DNA of 14,513 nucleotides from Planctomycetaceae bacterium (GCA_020426085.1 JAGQQP010000042.1:1-14513); one strand, 5' to 3'; positions 1 to 7,992 are shown, numbered from the stretch's first letter. Translations and numbers: made by a program. Notes: generated by a model from the letters alone, not told the origin.

Positions 1-2121
1 ATCATGCGTTGTCCAGTGATAATCTTCGTCAAAGATCTTCTTTGAAAGTCGAAGGATTTCATCTTCAACATAAGTCCTTCGATCGGAACTGAATTTCGAA
101 CCGTGCTGGCCGTGCCAGCTCCTTTCCCAGATGAGGTCCATCCAGCGATCTTCACGTGGCATTGCAATTCGCATCGCGCGATGAGCCCATTCACGAGGCT
201 CGATTCCCAGAGCAAGTCCGTGCCCCACTCGATCGCCACAATTGAGGGGAATGTGCTGAATTGCTTCATCCATATAGCGGAGACCGGTTGCCAGATGCAC
301 AAAGTCTTCTCCAACATGAATGGTCGTCCTCAATCGAGGCAGTTCTGGTCTTGAGTAAGCTCGTTCGCGTTCCGAAATTTGTTTTACTCTGGTTTGCACT
401 GCTTTGAACATCGGAGAAATTACCCAGGTAGGTACCCCATGCTCATCCCGACAGACATCGAGTCCTCGCAACAGAAAAAGTAATTCAGGTTTGCGCTCAA
501 GAGATTGAATTATCGCATTCGCATTTTTTAGAGTTTGACGCGTAAAGGCCTGCCAGCGAAACCCGCTGGAGTTGAGTGCTGCAGTCGGATCAGCATGATT
601 ATCGTGATCGAATGCCTGTGGAATACCACGATCAGCTTTCTTGCCGCGAAATTTCAGATAGTGTAAGACAACTCCACACTCGACTTCACACCATGCATCC
701 GTTTTCAGCCGTCCATTCCGGCGATGTTGAAGTGTCCCGGAGTTCTGGTGATTTTTTGTGCGGAGCTGCCAGATCTGTTTTTTGAGTTTATCTAATACGT
801 TCAACTGAGACTGATAATTCGAGGCAGGACTGAGGCGGACTTCCAGAGAAGCCAGTCCATGGCCTATTCCCCCGAGAGCTCCCGCAGATTCGAATTCGAT
901 TTCTTCGAGTAAACCGGTGATCGCCCCTTTGCGATCATAGAATCGAATAAAATTCATCAGTCCGGGAGTTAAAGGACGCTGTATACAATGTCGATAAACC
1001 TGACCTCGAACGCGTTCCACCTGCCAGAACAGCATGGCAAAGAGTTGATCGTCAGGGGATCGTTCCAGGTAATCGAGACCAAGCTGCAGAAACTGGAGTT
1101 GAATCGAAGGTCCGGAATGCCCGTTTGCATTGAAAAAATCTGACAGAGGATCCAGAGACTGTACCTGATCGAGCTGCTTCGGAAGCGGACGAGTCGAAAC
1201 CAGTGTGAGTGCATTATAAGCTCTCTGCATCAACTTGAATGATTCTGAATCCTTACTAAACAGGTTCGTAATTTTACCCTGATAGAGGTCTTTGAATGCG
1301 CGTCGAATTGCCGTAAAGTGAACTGCATTGAGAAAACGCTCATGCAGTAATATTCCTGTTTCCTTCATATAGGCCTGGAAAGAAGACGCTTTCGTTTTTT
1401 TTCCCAGAAATGCTCCTAGAAAATACCTCACGATTGCTGCACGAATAAGCCATTGTGACAGATGGAGACCTTCTCCATGATCGGCTCCCGCACTGGTAAA
1501 TGCATCACAGAACATTGATGGCTCAAGTCCGTCTCCACGTCCTACCAGATTCATAGCTGATGCCCAGGCTGTAGAGAAATCCAAGGCTGCCCCCAGATGC
1601 AAATGTGTCTCGGCATATCCACCATTCCGCAGGAGTGCTTCCACTGAGGGAGCCAGCATGTTGACTCTGACCGGGCCACGACCATCGCGAGACAGCCCGG
1701 CGAGGAGTAAATCTCCGGGCAGGGAAAATGTCATCCACCGCCAGGCACGACGTGCAATTGGATCATAGGCTTCATGCTTTTGAGTTCGGTTGGGTGATTT
1801 TGGCTCCGCGTTCGCCCCTTTGGAAACCAGCCAGAGTGAAGACAACCACTTGAGATAGTCAACGAGTGACCTTGATCCACTGGCCGAGTTTCCAAACCAG
1901 ACCGAATTACGCATGGAGATCAATTCATCAAGACCGAGATGAGGAAAACGTCCTGAGAAGTGAATTTCTGTCTGACGCCAGAGATGCTGACTGGCTCCCT
2001 TCAGTTCAAAGTCAATCCCGATCAAAGGACGGTTCAAGGCCGCTGAACTGCATAAGGGAAACGCCGCCAGTTCCGAGAGAATATGATCGATCGAGATTTC
2101 GACAGTGCGGGAGTTTGTCAT
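1..2121 (-). CDS. rdrB: RdrB-like adenosine deaminase of a RADAR defence system (3' end off window)
   Basis: The minus frame is open from an ATG at 2121 to the window edge (707 codons read, no stop). Adenosine deaminase family motifs occur in the expected order: HLHLG with zinc-ligand-type His at residues 173 and 175, EVRLSP at 427-432, GLDVCRDE at 553-560 (family form GIDLAGDE), HVGED at 602-606 (third His ligand and catalytic Glu), and RVGHG at 631-635 (catalytic His). The last metal-binding Asp motif (TDDP type) must lie past the window. Spacing between motifs is much larger than in housekeeping adenosine deaminases of about 350 aa, as expected for RdrB. The start overlaps the ATPase gene's stop by 4 bp, so translation is probably coupled. 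In known RADAR systems RdrB forms a shell-like assembly, binds RdrA, and converts adenosine to inosine in RNA or mononucleotides during infection. Family is firm; RADAR membership rests on motifs plus the ATPase neighbour. Confidence 0.87.
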   Translation of the reverse strand, partial: MTNSRTVEISIDHILSELAAFPLCSSAALNRPLIGIDFELKGASQHLWRQTEIHFSGRFPHLGLDELISMRNSVWFGNSASGSRSLVDYLKWLSSLWLVSKGANAEPKSPNRTQKHEAYDPIARRAWRWMTFSLPGDLLLAGLSRDGRGPVRVNMLAPSVEALLRNGGYAETHLHLGAALDFSTAWASAMNLVGRGDGLEPSMFCDAFTSAGADHGEGLHLSQWLIRAAIVRYFLGAFLGKKTKASSFQAYMKETGILLHERFLNAVHFTAIRRAFKDLYQGKITNLFSKDSESFKLMQRAYNALTLVSTRPLPKQLDQVQSLDPLSDFFNANGHSGPSIQLQFLQLGLDYLERSPDDQLFAMLFWQVERVRGQVYRHCIQRPLTPGLMNFIRFYDRKGAITGLLEEIEFESAGALGGIGHGLASLEVRLSPASNYQSQLNVLDKLKKQIWQLRTKNHQNSGTLQHRRNGRLKTDAWCEVECGVVLHYLKFRGKKADRGIPQAFDHDNHADPTAALNSSGFRWQAFTRQTLKNANAIIQSLERKPELLFLLRGLDVCRDEHGVPTWVISPMFKAVQTRVKQISERERAYSRPELPRLRTTIHVGEDFVHLATGLRYMDEAIQHIPLNCGDRVGHGLALGIEPREWAHRAMRIAMPREDRWMDLIWERSWHGQHGSKFSSDRRTYVEDEILRLSKKIFDEDYHWTTHD
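2118..2121 (-). promoter_or_regulatory. ATGA stop/start overlap between the ATPase and deaminase genes
   Basis: On the minus strand the ATPase gene ends in TGA (2120-2118) and the deaminase gene starts with ATG (2121-2119), sharing ATGA. A short AGGG lies only three bases before the ATG, too close for a strong independent ribosome site. Termination-reinitiation coupling would keep the two subunits in proportion. Confidence 0.85.
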
Positions 2122-5100
2122 GAGCCCTGGCTCTTACCATTTGAATGACTTCCATCAGACAGTTCTTTTTCGATTGCCTGAATTGCAGGATAGAGGAACG
2201 CATTCTGAATTTTTGCATCATGGAGATTGTCAAATAATTTAATTCTGTAAGTTTCTTTTCTCGTCGTTCTTTTTTCTCGTCGATAGAAGATCCAAAACAG
2301 CTCTACCATTTTGAGGTATACGGGACCTTTATCTGCTTCATTCGTGAGCGCTCTACTCAATGCATCTTGGGCTCTCTCTAAATTTACCTCTATATTCTGC
2401 TTCTCACCTAAGAACCTTTGTACCCTTGCCAGTTCAAGATAGCAGGTTCCAAGATCCAAGGCTGCCTGGTATCCGTTGGGGTCTAATGAGTCAACTCGTT
2501 CCAAAACTGGCAGCGCTGCTCGTAACAGTTCGCGGGCTTCCAGCATTTCGCTTCTGGAAGCCTTTTTAAGCTCTCTCTTAAGCTGTATGAAACGGGCAAG
2601 TTCCAGTCGTGTACTTGCCAGATCTCGAGTACGGCGGAGAGCTGTTGCATTGATGAGGCTGTACCTTTCTGCGATCTCCACTGCTTCACGTGCCAGTTCA
2701 ATCGCTTCGTTCAGGTGATTCTGATCACAGTGAATGCAGCTCAACAGTCTCGTCGTAAACAGATGAAGTTGCTGGATGTCACTGTCTTCTGTCTGTCTGG
2801 TTGCTTTACTTTTTGAAGAATCCCATTCTTCCATTACAATCGAACATGCCGTTTCCAGTTCTCCATTACGTCGCAGAATCGAAGCAAGAATACTTCGTTT
2901 CCATGACATAGAATAAACGCTCCATCCACGTTCTTCGTTATGGACAGAACTGAGGATTGTGATGGCAGATCGTGTTGCATTTTCTGCTGCTGCATAATTT
3001 CCCAGATCACGCAGAAGAATCCCTTCCAATGTCAGAGCATCTGCGTGCAAGCGACGCCATTCGTCAGAATTTTGAGATATTTCAACTTGCTTAATGCAAT
3101 TATCGATTTCTTCTTCAATAGTATACAGCGCTGAAGTTGAATCTATTTTAGCATAGAATTGAGCAAAACATTTACTGATCACCAGAGTTGTGCGTCGCTG
3201 ATTCAGCCGGTCTGCGTCTTCTGATTCGGGGAGTATGTCAGAAATTACACTAGTGGCACGCATATAATTGTCATATGATTTTCTGGGCGATAACAGCTCA
3301 AAGTACGCACTTCCTAAGAGTTCCGATGCATCCAGAATCGACAATGCGATCCTTTCGTCACGTGGTCTCTGGGTATAAAATTGTTCCGCACGTTCCAAGG
3401 CGCTCGACAGAATAATACTGGCCGATTGAGAATTACTGTTCAGAAGAGACAGTCCCTGCTGGATTAACTCACGAACGGAATTGATCCCCATTTCAAATGA
3501 CAGTCGATTTTCGGTTTCTTTCAATTCATTGCTGACTTTGTCGGTCAATTTATTGGTCAGTTCGCTTTTGAGAGTTTTGCCGAATTCATCCAGGGCGATT
3601 CTCAATTCATCCCTGGTACGCAGCATCGGTGGGCGTAGCTTCAGGTTGATCCACGAATTGTCTTTGAACAAATCATTGAGATACAGCCACAAATCACGAA
3701 ATTCATCTGACCACAACGCATCAAATTGACCAGAGCGTCGGCCTTTGAGTTCTTGTACATAATCCATGGAAAATTCCAGTAATTCATCGATCGCATCCGC
3801 ATGATCTTCGGACAGACCTTCTTCAATTCTGGATTTGACAAGAAGGTCAATGGCACAGGTCTCAGGTAAGGTGAGAAGTACAATCTGTATAAGCCAGTTG
3901 CGTTGAACACTGGTGAGTGGTTTCTTGTGTATAAATTGAACCAGCCATGAAACAATGATACCCCATTTTGAATTCAGATCAGGTACGTCTCTGGAATCAG
4001 GTTCGTTAACAGAATCAGGTGCGCTTACGGAATCAGGAAGTAATGCCTGCTGGCCGAGAATGATCCAGGCGCGAATCAGTCTTTCGAGTTGCGGCTGTGT
4101 GATCGACTTAAAACCTTCTCTCCGTTCGAATTTAATTTCGCTGAGAGCCTGGAAGAACTTTCCAAATAACTCTCTAAATTTTGCGAATGATTGTAAACGG
4201 GGGAGTGGCCAGGGAATTCTGACAGTCTTTCCACTTTCGCTGCGCCAGACCATCGACACGGGACTTGTGACTCTGATGCCTTCGACCGGTTCTTCTTGAC
4301 TGGGTTTCATTCTGCCCAGTCGAATATCATGCAACAGGACAAAAGCGCAGCGAGTCCGTGGATCGAGAATTTCTTCGGTCATAATCGCACTACCGGTTTC
4401 CGTTTGTGTATGGGGTCGTGAAACCTGTAAGCGCGGGAGTCCATCGTTCAGTTTCATGTCGGCTATAGACAGGACCGGTTGATAAGTGACTTCCACCCTT
4501 TCGTCAGACGCGTTGACTCTGACCATAGTGTTATTGATAGCATATTGATTACTAACCATGTCCTCACTGTTTGTAATGACCTCGCACGCATTAATTCCAT
4601 CTCGTTGCAGGCGTTCACGACTCTCGGAATCCAGCAGGGGATCTTCATCTACAATACGATTCCAATGCCGCTCAAAGACTTCTATTACCGGATCGATACC
4701 AGATTCTTCTGAATTTATTTCGAGCTTTTCTTCCAGCAATGCCTCTTCGAGATGCATTGATAAATCGACCAGCCTGCGTAAGGAGACTCGAAAAGCTCCT
4801 AAGCCTGGGTATTCCGAGAGTTGAAATCCAGATGACATGCGCTTACCGGAATTGCTTTGAACTCGATTAAAGATGAGTAATTCATATAAATTAGTAACCT
4901 TCGCCGGTAAAGCATTGTTCTTTTCGAACGTGACTTCAGTGAATAATTCACGAAGACTCTTTTTCGTCCTGTTCTGCCCTGGCGGCCGAAATCGCATGAT
5001 ATCATCAATCGATAAAGGTGGCAGTTCTATGACATTCGGTACCATTTTTTGCAGGTTGGCAGCTGAGACCTCAGCGATTTCCCGTTGTAACACTTTGTCA

Positions 5101-6032
5101 GTTGCACCAGAGTACTCTGATTTATGAGCACGAATCTCGTCGTATTCTTTCGCCATCGATAATTTGACGATACTCTTTACCAGATCAAATTGACCCATCA
5201 ACAGGAAAAACAACTGTGGTGGTGAGTAGCTGCGTAACAGTCGCAGCAGTTCCAGGCAACGTTTCGGGTTAAGGTCAACATCATCGACCGGAACTAGAAA
5301 TAAGTGTCTTTTTCTGTTGTTCTGATCACTGCCGATTGCTTTTGATAAATGTTTCAATACATCATTCAGCGTAGGCCAGATCCGTAAACGGTCATTTTCC
5401 TGTTCCATAACAGCCTGACCATACTGTTCCCGATCAAGGCTGCCGCGGCGATCGACCAGATTGCTGTCGAGCGCCCGTGCTATTTGCGCTTGAAATTGTT
5501 GAAAACGGATGAAATCGCGATCATCGTCGAGTGTCGGATCCAACAGCCCGCGAGGCGTTTTATTTCCTGTCTCAAAATCGCGTGCCGCTCTGCTCAATCT
5601 TGCCATGATGGCAGCCAGTATGGGAGTGCTTTTAGGAAGCGGCTCCATGTCCAGCGGATCCAGAACGACAATCCGATTGTGGAGTGGGCGAGCAAGATCG
5701 CTTAGACTCTCATTCTGATCCATATCGTTAAAGTTCTCAATGTAATTTGAACTGGGATCGGGCACGATCAGCCTGACTAATGTAGTCATCAAGGTTGTTT
5801 TGCCGGTTCCCCTCCGGCCATTGACAAATGCGAGACGCATATAACGCTCATTTGACAGCCAGGCAGGCACCGTTGGTGATTCTGCATGGAGGTCGAGATA
5901 TTCAACTGCTTCCTGTAGTCTGAGAAGTAACTGACGCAGACCAAGGTGTTGATGATGTGTCAGTTCGCTGGTACGGGGAACTGGAAACGCTTCTGCTCGT
6001 AACATCAAAGGACGCTGTTTTTGATTACTCAT
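2118..6032 (-). CDS. rdrA: RdrA-like P-loop ATPase of a RADAR defence system
   Basis: A 1304-aa protein. Walker A is GRRGTGKT at residues 72-79, following a hydrophobic strand (RLAFV). Walker B is HLFLVPVDDVDLN at about 243-255, with paired Asp, and a later strand (LFFLLMG, about 274-280) resembles a sensor strand. A conserved-looking IVVLDPLDMEPLP segment lies at 121-133. A hexapeptide-repeat linker at about 660-685 separates the ATPase half from a helical half: a probable coiled coil near 805-845, then helix pairs of TPR character from about 850 to 1265. No signal peptide or membrane segment is seen, so it is probably cytoplasmic. Known RdrA proteins are AAA+/KAP-like ATPases forming rings that dock on RdrB; from memory they are nearer 900 aa, so this one looks extended. 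The ATG at 6032 has only a weak purine-rich site (GAAG) upstream. The stop overlaps the deaminase start. Alternative: another STAND/AAA defence ATPase, but the partner argues for RdrA. Confidence 0.82.
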   Translation of the reverse strand: MSNQKQRPLMLRAEAFPVPRTSELTHHQHLGLRQLLLRLQEAVEYLDLHAESPTVPAWLSNERYMRLAFVNGRRGTGKTTLMTTLVRLIVPDPSSNYIENFNDMDQNESLSDLARPLHNRIVVLDPLDMEPLPKSTPILAAIMARLSRAARDFETGNKTPRGLLDPTLDDDRDFIRFQQFQAQIARALDSNLVDRRGSLDREQYGQAVMEQENDRLRIWPTLNDVLKHLSKAIGSDQNNRKRHLFLVPVDDVDLNPKRCLELLRLLRSYSPPQLFFLLMGQFDLVKSIVKLSMAKEYDEIRAHKSEYSGATDKVLQREIAEVSAANLQKMVPNVIELPPLSIDDIMRFRPPGQNRTKKSLRELFTEVTFEKNNALPAKVTNLYELLIFNRVQSNSGKRMSSGFQLSEYPGLGAFRVSLRRLVDLSMHLEEALLEEKLEINSEESGIDPVIEVFERHWNRIVDEDPLLDSESRERLQRDGINACEVITNSEDMVSNQYAINNTMVRVNASDERVEVTYQPVLSIADMKLNDGLPRLQVSRPHTQTETGSAIMTEEILDPRTRCAFVLLHDIRLGRMKPSQEEPVEGIRVTSPVSMVWRSESGKTVRIPWPLPRLQSFAKFRELFGKFFQALSEIKFERREGFKSITQPQLERLIRAWIILGQQALLPDSVSAPDSVNEPDSRDVPDLNSKWGIIVSWLVQFIHKKPLTSVQRNWLIQIVLLTLPETCAIDLLVKSRIEEGLSEDHADAIDELLEFSMDYVQELKGRRSGQFDALWSDEFRDLWLYLNDLFKDNSWINLKLRPPMLRTRDELRIALDEFGKTLKSELTNKLTDKVSNELKETENRLSFEMGINSVRELIQQGLSLLNSNSQSASIILSSALERAEQFYTQRPRDERIALSILDASELLGSAYFELLSPRKSYDNYMRATSVISDILPESEDADRLNQRRTTLVISKCFAQFYAKIDSTSALYTIEEEIDNCIKQVEISQNSDEWRRLHADALTLEGILLRDLGNYAAAENATRSAITILSSVHNEERGWSVYSMSWKRSILASILRRNGELETACSIVMEEWDSSKSKATRQTEDSDIQQLHLFTTRLLSCIHCDQNHLNEAIELAREAVEIAERYSLINATALRRTRDLASTRLELARFIQLKRELKKASRSEMLEARELLRAALPVLERVDSLDPNGYQAALDLGTCYLELARVQRFLGEKQNIEVNLERAQDALSRALTNEADKGPVYLKMVELFWIFYRREKRTTRKETYRIKLFDNLHDAKIQNAFLYPAIQAIEKELSDGSHSNGKSQGS
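3976..4047 (-). repeat. 18-bp imperfect direct repeat, about 4 units, inside the ATPase gene
   Basis: Plus-strand units beginning GAATCAGG recur at 3994, 4012 and 4030, exactly 18 bp apart, with a more diverged copy (AGATCAGG) at 3976. On the coding strand they give a run of hexapeptides of the form DSVSAP, DSVNEP, DSRDVP. This proline- and acid-rich stretch looks like a flexible linker between the ATPase half and the helical half. Copy number in such units often varies among strains. Confidence 0.8.
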
Positions 6033-6087
6033 GGTTCTACTTCTAATTCTTCAATTATCAGTTCGTCAAATGTTGAATCGTTTCGCG

Positions 6088-6345
6088 TTACTGCAAGTCA
6101 TTGAGGTGATGTGGTGTAACACAGCTGAAAATCGTGTTGATTTTGGAGTCGGGGTAGATACAGCGTGTCCCGGGACTGAACGCCTTTAACCACCAGCACA
6201 GACAAAATTGTATTTTATGGAATGCATCATCGACCGAAGTTTGAAATGGTGTACCATTCGTAAACGGACAGCTATCCATTTGAGGCGTTTGTAAATTCGC
6301 TGCTTCAGTTTTATTCAGCTTCGTTTCAAATATCTTTTTTGCCAT
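6088..6345 (-). CDS. possible small cysteine-containing protein upstream of rdrA
   Basis: An 85-aa reading frame starting MAKKIFETKLNK. The ATG at 6345 is chosen over an upstream TTG at 6360 because GGAG (6358-6355) lies 9 nt before the ATG, the clearest ribosome site in this block. It ends 55 nt before the ATPase start, so it would share its transcript. It has five Cys (SCPF, FCLCWW, TRC, FSC), an acidic/polar first half and a short aromatic stretch too brief for a confident membrane helix. It does not resemble the Csx27-like or SLATT membrane proteins reported beside some RADAR loci. I do not recognise a family. It could be a genuine small component, a leader ORF, or a chance frame in AT-rich leader DNA. 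Confidence 0.42.
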   Translation of the reverse strand: MAKKIFETKLNKTEAANLQTPQMDSCPFTNGTPFQTSVDDAFHKIQFCLCWWLKAFSPGTRCIYPDSKINTIFSCVTPHHLNDLQ

Positions 6346-6350
6346 GACGA

Positions 6351-6380
6351 CAAACTCCAAAAAGTAAATCCTTGAGTTTG
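6351..6380 (-). promoter_or_regulatory. inverted repeat overlapping the small ORF's ribosome site
   Basis: Minus strand reads CAAACTC (6380-6374), a 16-nt loop, then GAGTTTG (6357-6351), a perfect 7-bp pairing. The second arm includes most of the GGAG ribosome site of the small ORF at 6345, so the hairpin would mask it in mRNA. The stem is AT-rich and modest, and may be chance. Confidence 0.3.
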
Positions 6381-6510
6381 TTTTTCAGTTTATTCGCAGA
6401 TACAGTGATTGCTTACGAGGAACATTGCATCCACGAACTGTTACAACGCCTGTGTAATGGAAAATGTCAAAATCCCATCTTTGATCAGTGACAACGAATA
6501 TAGAAATCAA

Positions 6511-6539
6511 ATTATTCTTTGACTTTAATCTGCTGTAAA
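6511..6539 (-). promoter_or_regulatory. predicted sigma70-like promoter for the rdrA-rdrB cassette
   Basis: On the minus strand TTTACA (6539-6534) is followed by a 17-bp spacer and AATAAT (6516-6511). Each hexamer matches consensus at 5 of 6 positions with optimal spacing. Transcription would start near 6504, giving a leader of about 160 nt to the small ORF and about 470 nt to the ATPase gene. A perfect TTGACA at 6470-6465 also exists but has no good -10 partner. AT-rich DNA produces such matches by chance. Confidence 0.42.
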
Positions 6540-6635
6540 AGTGATGAGTTTGCAGGCAAATATTTGATTGGAAAGAAAAGATTGTATGTGTGTGATTAAT
6601 CTTTTTTGTATAAGGAGATAGATACTGTACGCAGA

Positions 6636-6665
6636 AATATACTAGAGATTCATGTGCAGTATATT
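6636..6665. promoter_or_regulatory. 8-bp perfect inverted repeat, possible operator
   Basis: AATATACT (6636-6643) and AGTATATT (6658-6665) are exact reverse complements separated by 14 bp. The arm centres are 22 bp apart, about two helical turns, which suits a dimeric DNA-binding protein. It lies roughly 100-125 bp upstream of the predicted promoter for the defence cassette. No regulator gene is visible in the window. Confidence 0.3.
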
Positions 6666-7040
6666 CAAGCACATTCTTATATCATTGTGTAAAAATGGAT
6701 AAAAAGTTGCCTGATTCTATTTAGAGATGGATTTCGAGAAAATAACTCAGGAGTCAGCTAAATTGAATACGAATCAATAGAGCCAGCTTTCATTTAATCG
6801 ATCCCATTCCGATATCGGCTTGTGATCCGTAAGTTCGAATTTTTACTATTCTGAACACAAGATCGCTGAGGCTGGATGGAAAGTCAAATTAGCTAGTCGC
6901 TAATAGAATTTCTGGAGTGTTGGCAATTCCGATTAGAAAACTGCCATCAGGATCAATGAGAGACAATGGCTTCCCAGCTTATTGCCTGAGCCGATTTCTC
7001 ATGATGAGACATACCGTCGCTGACAACACAAACATCCACA

Positions 7041-7055
7041 ATAGAATGATTCTAT
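7041..7055. repeat. 15-bp palindrome ATAGAAT-G-ATTCTAT
   Basis: Two perfect 7-bp arms around a single central base, about 75 bp beyond the stop of the last envelope-operon gene. It could be a protein binding site or chance; no second copy was noticed nearby. Confidence 0.3.
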
Positions 7056-7081
7056 GGGGAAGGTGTCCAGGTAATCTCGAG

Positions 7082-7109
7082 TCCTGCTGAAGACGCCTGA
7101 ATAGCAGGA
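7082..7109 (-). terminator. hairpin after the envelope operon, weak terminator candidate
   Basis: TCCTGCT (7082-7088) pairs perfectly with AGCAGGA (7103-7109) across a 14-nt loop, starting about 20 nt beyond the stop codon at 7128. There is no T-run after it on the minus strand, so it is not a textbook intrinsic terminator. It could stabilise an mRNA 3' end or act with Rho. Confidence 0.25.
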
Positions 7110-7127
7110 GCCGATTTTCCTTCAGCT

Positions 7128-7931
7128 TCAGCGATTCGTAGGGATATAGAGATCGCGATTTCGCTGTTGAAACTCGGCATTTCTTACATTCTGATCTCTG
7201 AGTTTGATTGCTTCGGCTTCAGGGGAAGGGGTAAACAACGCGTTTAAAGGCGTGGAATTCACAATCTTAACAACGGGAGTCGAAATTGTTTTTCCGACAA
7301 AGTGAATGCCGTCTGCAGTTTTGCCAGCCATCGTCGTTGTCCCTGAAACGACAGTTACCGTTGCCTGCGGGATGCCCGTTCGTTCCAGCCAGGAACTCTG
7401 TTTATCAGAGTGCTTCTGCAGGCTTTCTGCAATCTTTTTCATTTGCGATTTCCCATGATGGTACGAGACACGCGGCTTACATTTGTGAATGAAATCCCAC
7501 TTGCTGGCAAATTGGATTTTGATCCCTTTCTTGCCAAAATCATAATCAATCGAATTTCTACGGTAAGTCACACGAGGTGCTCCCGGAAGCATTTGAACTT
7601 CCAGGTAAAGTCTCTCATGTGTCACAGGATCACTGACTACAACAATTGACGGACCTCCCGGGAAATACGGTCCCTGAAAATTCCTGTCACCAGTATAGTA
7701 GTATTTGTGAACGATAACTGTGGGAGGGATGTCAACCGTATCGCCATGCTCGCCTTTCTGGATGATGGCTTTGGGTTTCCCTTCATTGTCGATGCCTGGT
7801 TCCATGACGATGATTTCATCAACGGGTGAAACTCGGGCAACATGATCAATCGCCCAGCTTGAATGGTTCATCAGCAAGACGATGCCTGCAATCAGACAAC
7901 GCGTCCAGTTGTTGCGTTTATTCCCAGGCAT
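7128..7931 (-). CDS. exported protein of unknown function, third gene of the envelope operon
   Basis: A 267-aa protein with a signal peptide: basic start (MPGNKRNNWTR), hydrophobic core (CLIAGIVLLM) and a likely cleavage after SSWA near residue 27. The Cys at 12 sits ahead of the core without a lipobox, so it is not an obvious lipoprotein. The mature part looks beta-rich in its first half (a PTVIVHKYYY stretch, then SIVVVSDPVTHERLYLEVQM) and ends in a polar, Arg- and Asn-rich tail (RDLYIPTNR). AAGGA lies about 11 nt before the ATG. It begins 61 nt after the preceding small exported protein gene and shares its strand with the secretin-like gene, so it may belong to the same envelope assembly. 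I do not recognise the family. Confidence 0.85.
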   Translation of the reverse strand: MPGNKRNNWTRCLIAGIVLLMNHSSWAIDHVARVSPVDEIIVMEPGIDNEGKPKAIIQKGEHGDTVDIPPTVIVHKYYYTGDRNFQGPYFPGGPSIVVVSDPVTHERLYLEVQMLPGAPRVTYRRNSIDYDFGKKGIKIQFASKWDFIHKCKPRVSYHHGKSQMKKIAESLQKHSDKQSSWLERTGIPQATVTVVSGTTTMAGKTADGIHFVGKTISTPVVKIVNSTPLNALFTPSPEAEAIKLRDQNVRNAEFQQRNRDLYIPTNR

Positions 7932-7992
7932 CTTGGTTCAAGTCCTTTTGAATGCTGTTTTATAAAATAATAATTTCAATGGCGATATGTAA

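Larger units (their letters stand above)
6346..7127. other. AT-rich intergenic region between the envelope operon and the defence cassette
   Basis: About 780 bp without a convincing gene. Frames on both strands are short, lack ribosome sites or start on rare codons. It contains a hairpin next to the upstream operon's end (7082-7109), a 15-bp palindrome (7041-7055), small palindromes at 6809-6818 (CCGATATCGG) and 6888-6904 (ATTAGC/GCTAAT), an 8-bp dyad (6636-6665) and a sigma70-like promoter (6511-6539). No tRNA, CRISPR array or transposon end was seen. Confidence 0.7.

Noticed and set aside
1..2121. Deaminase as an ordinary purine-salvage adenosine deaminase
   Set aside because: It has at least 707 residues with wide motif spacing and overlaps a large ATPase gene, unlike compact salvage enzymes.
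6441..6470. Perfect -35 TTGACA as an alternative promoter for the cassette
   Set aside because: The sequence 17-18 bp downstream (GTTGTA/TTGTAA) is a poor -10; the promoter at 6511-6539 fits better.
6385..6672. 95-aa minus-strand frame in the intergenic region
   Set aside because: It starts on GTG without a ribosome site, overlaps the predicted promoter and dyad, and its composition (His, Tyr, Ser, Asn) looks like translated AT-rich non-coding DNA.
6974..7180. Minus-strand open stretch ending in a hydrophobic segment (ILLWMFVLSATVCLIM) and a basic tail
   Set aside because: It resembles a membrane helix but has no usable start with a ribosome site and overlaps the end of the 267-aa gene in another frame; probably chance.
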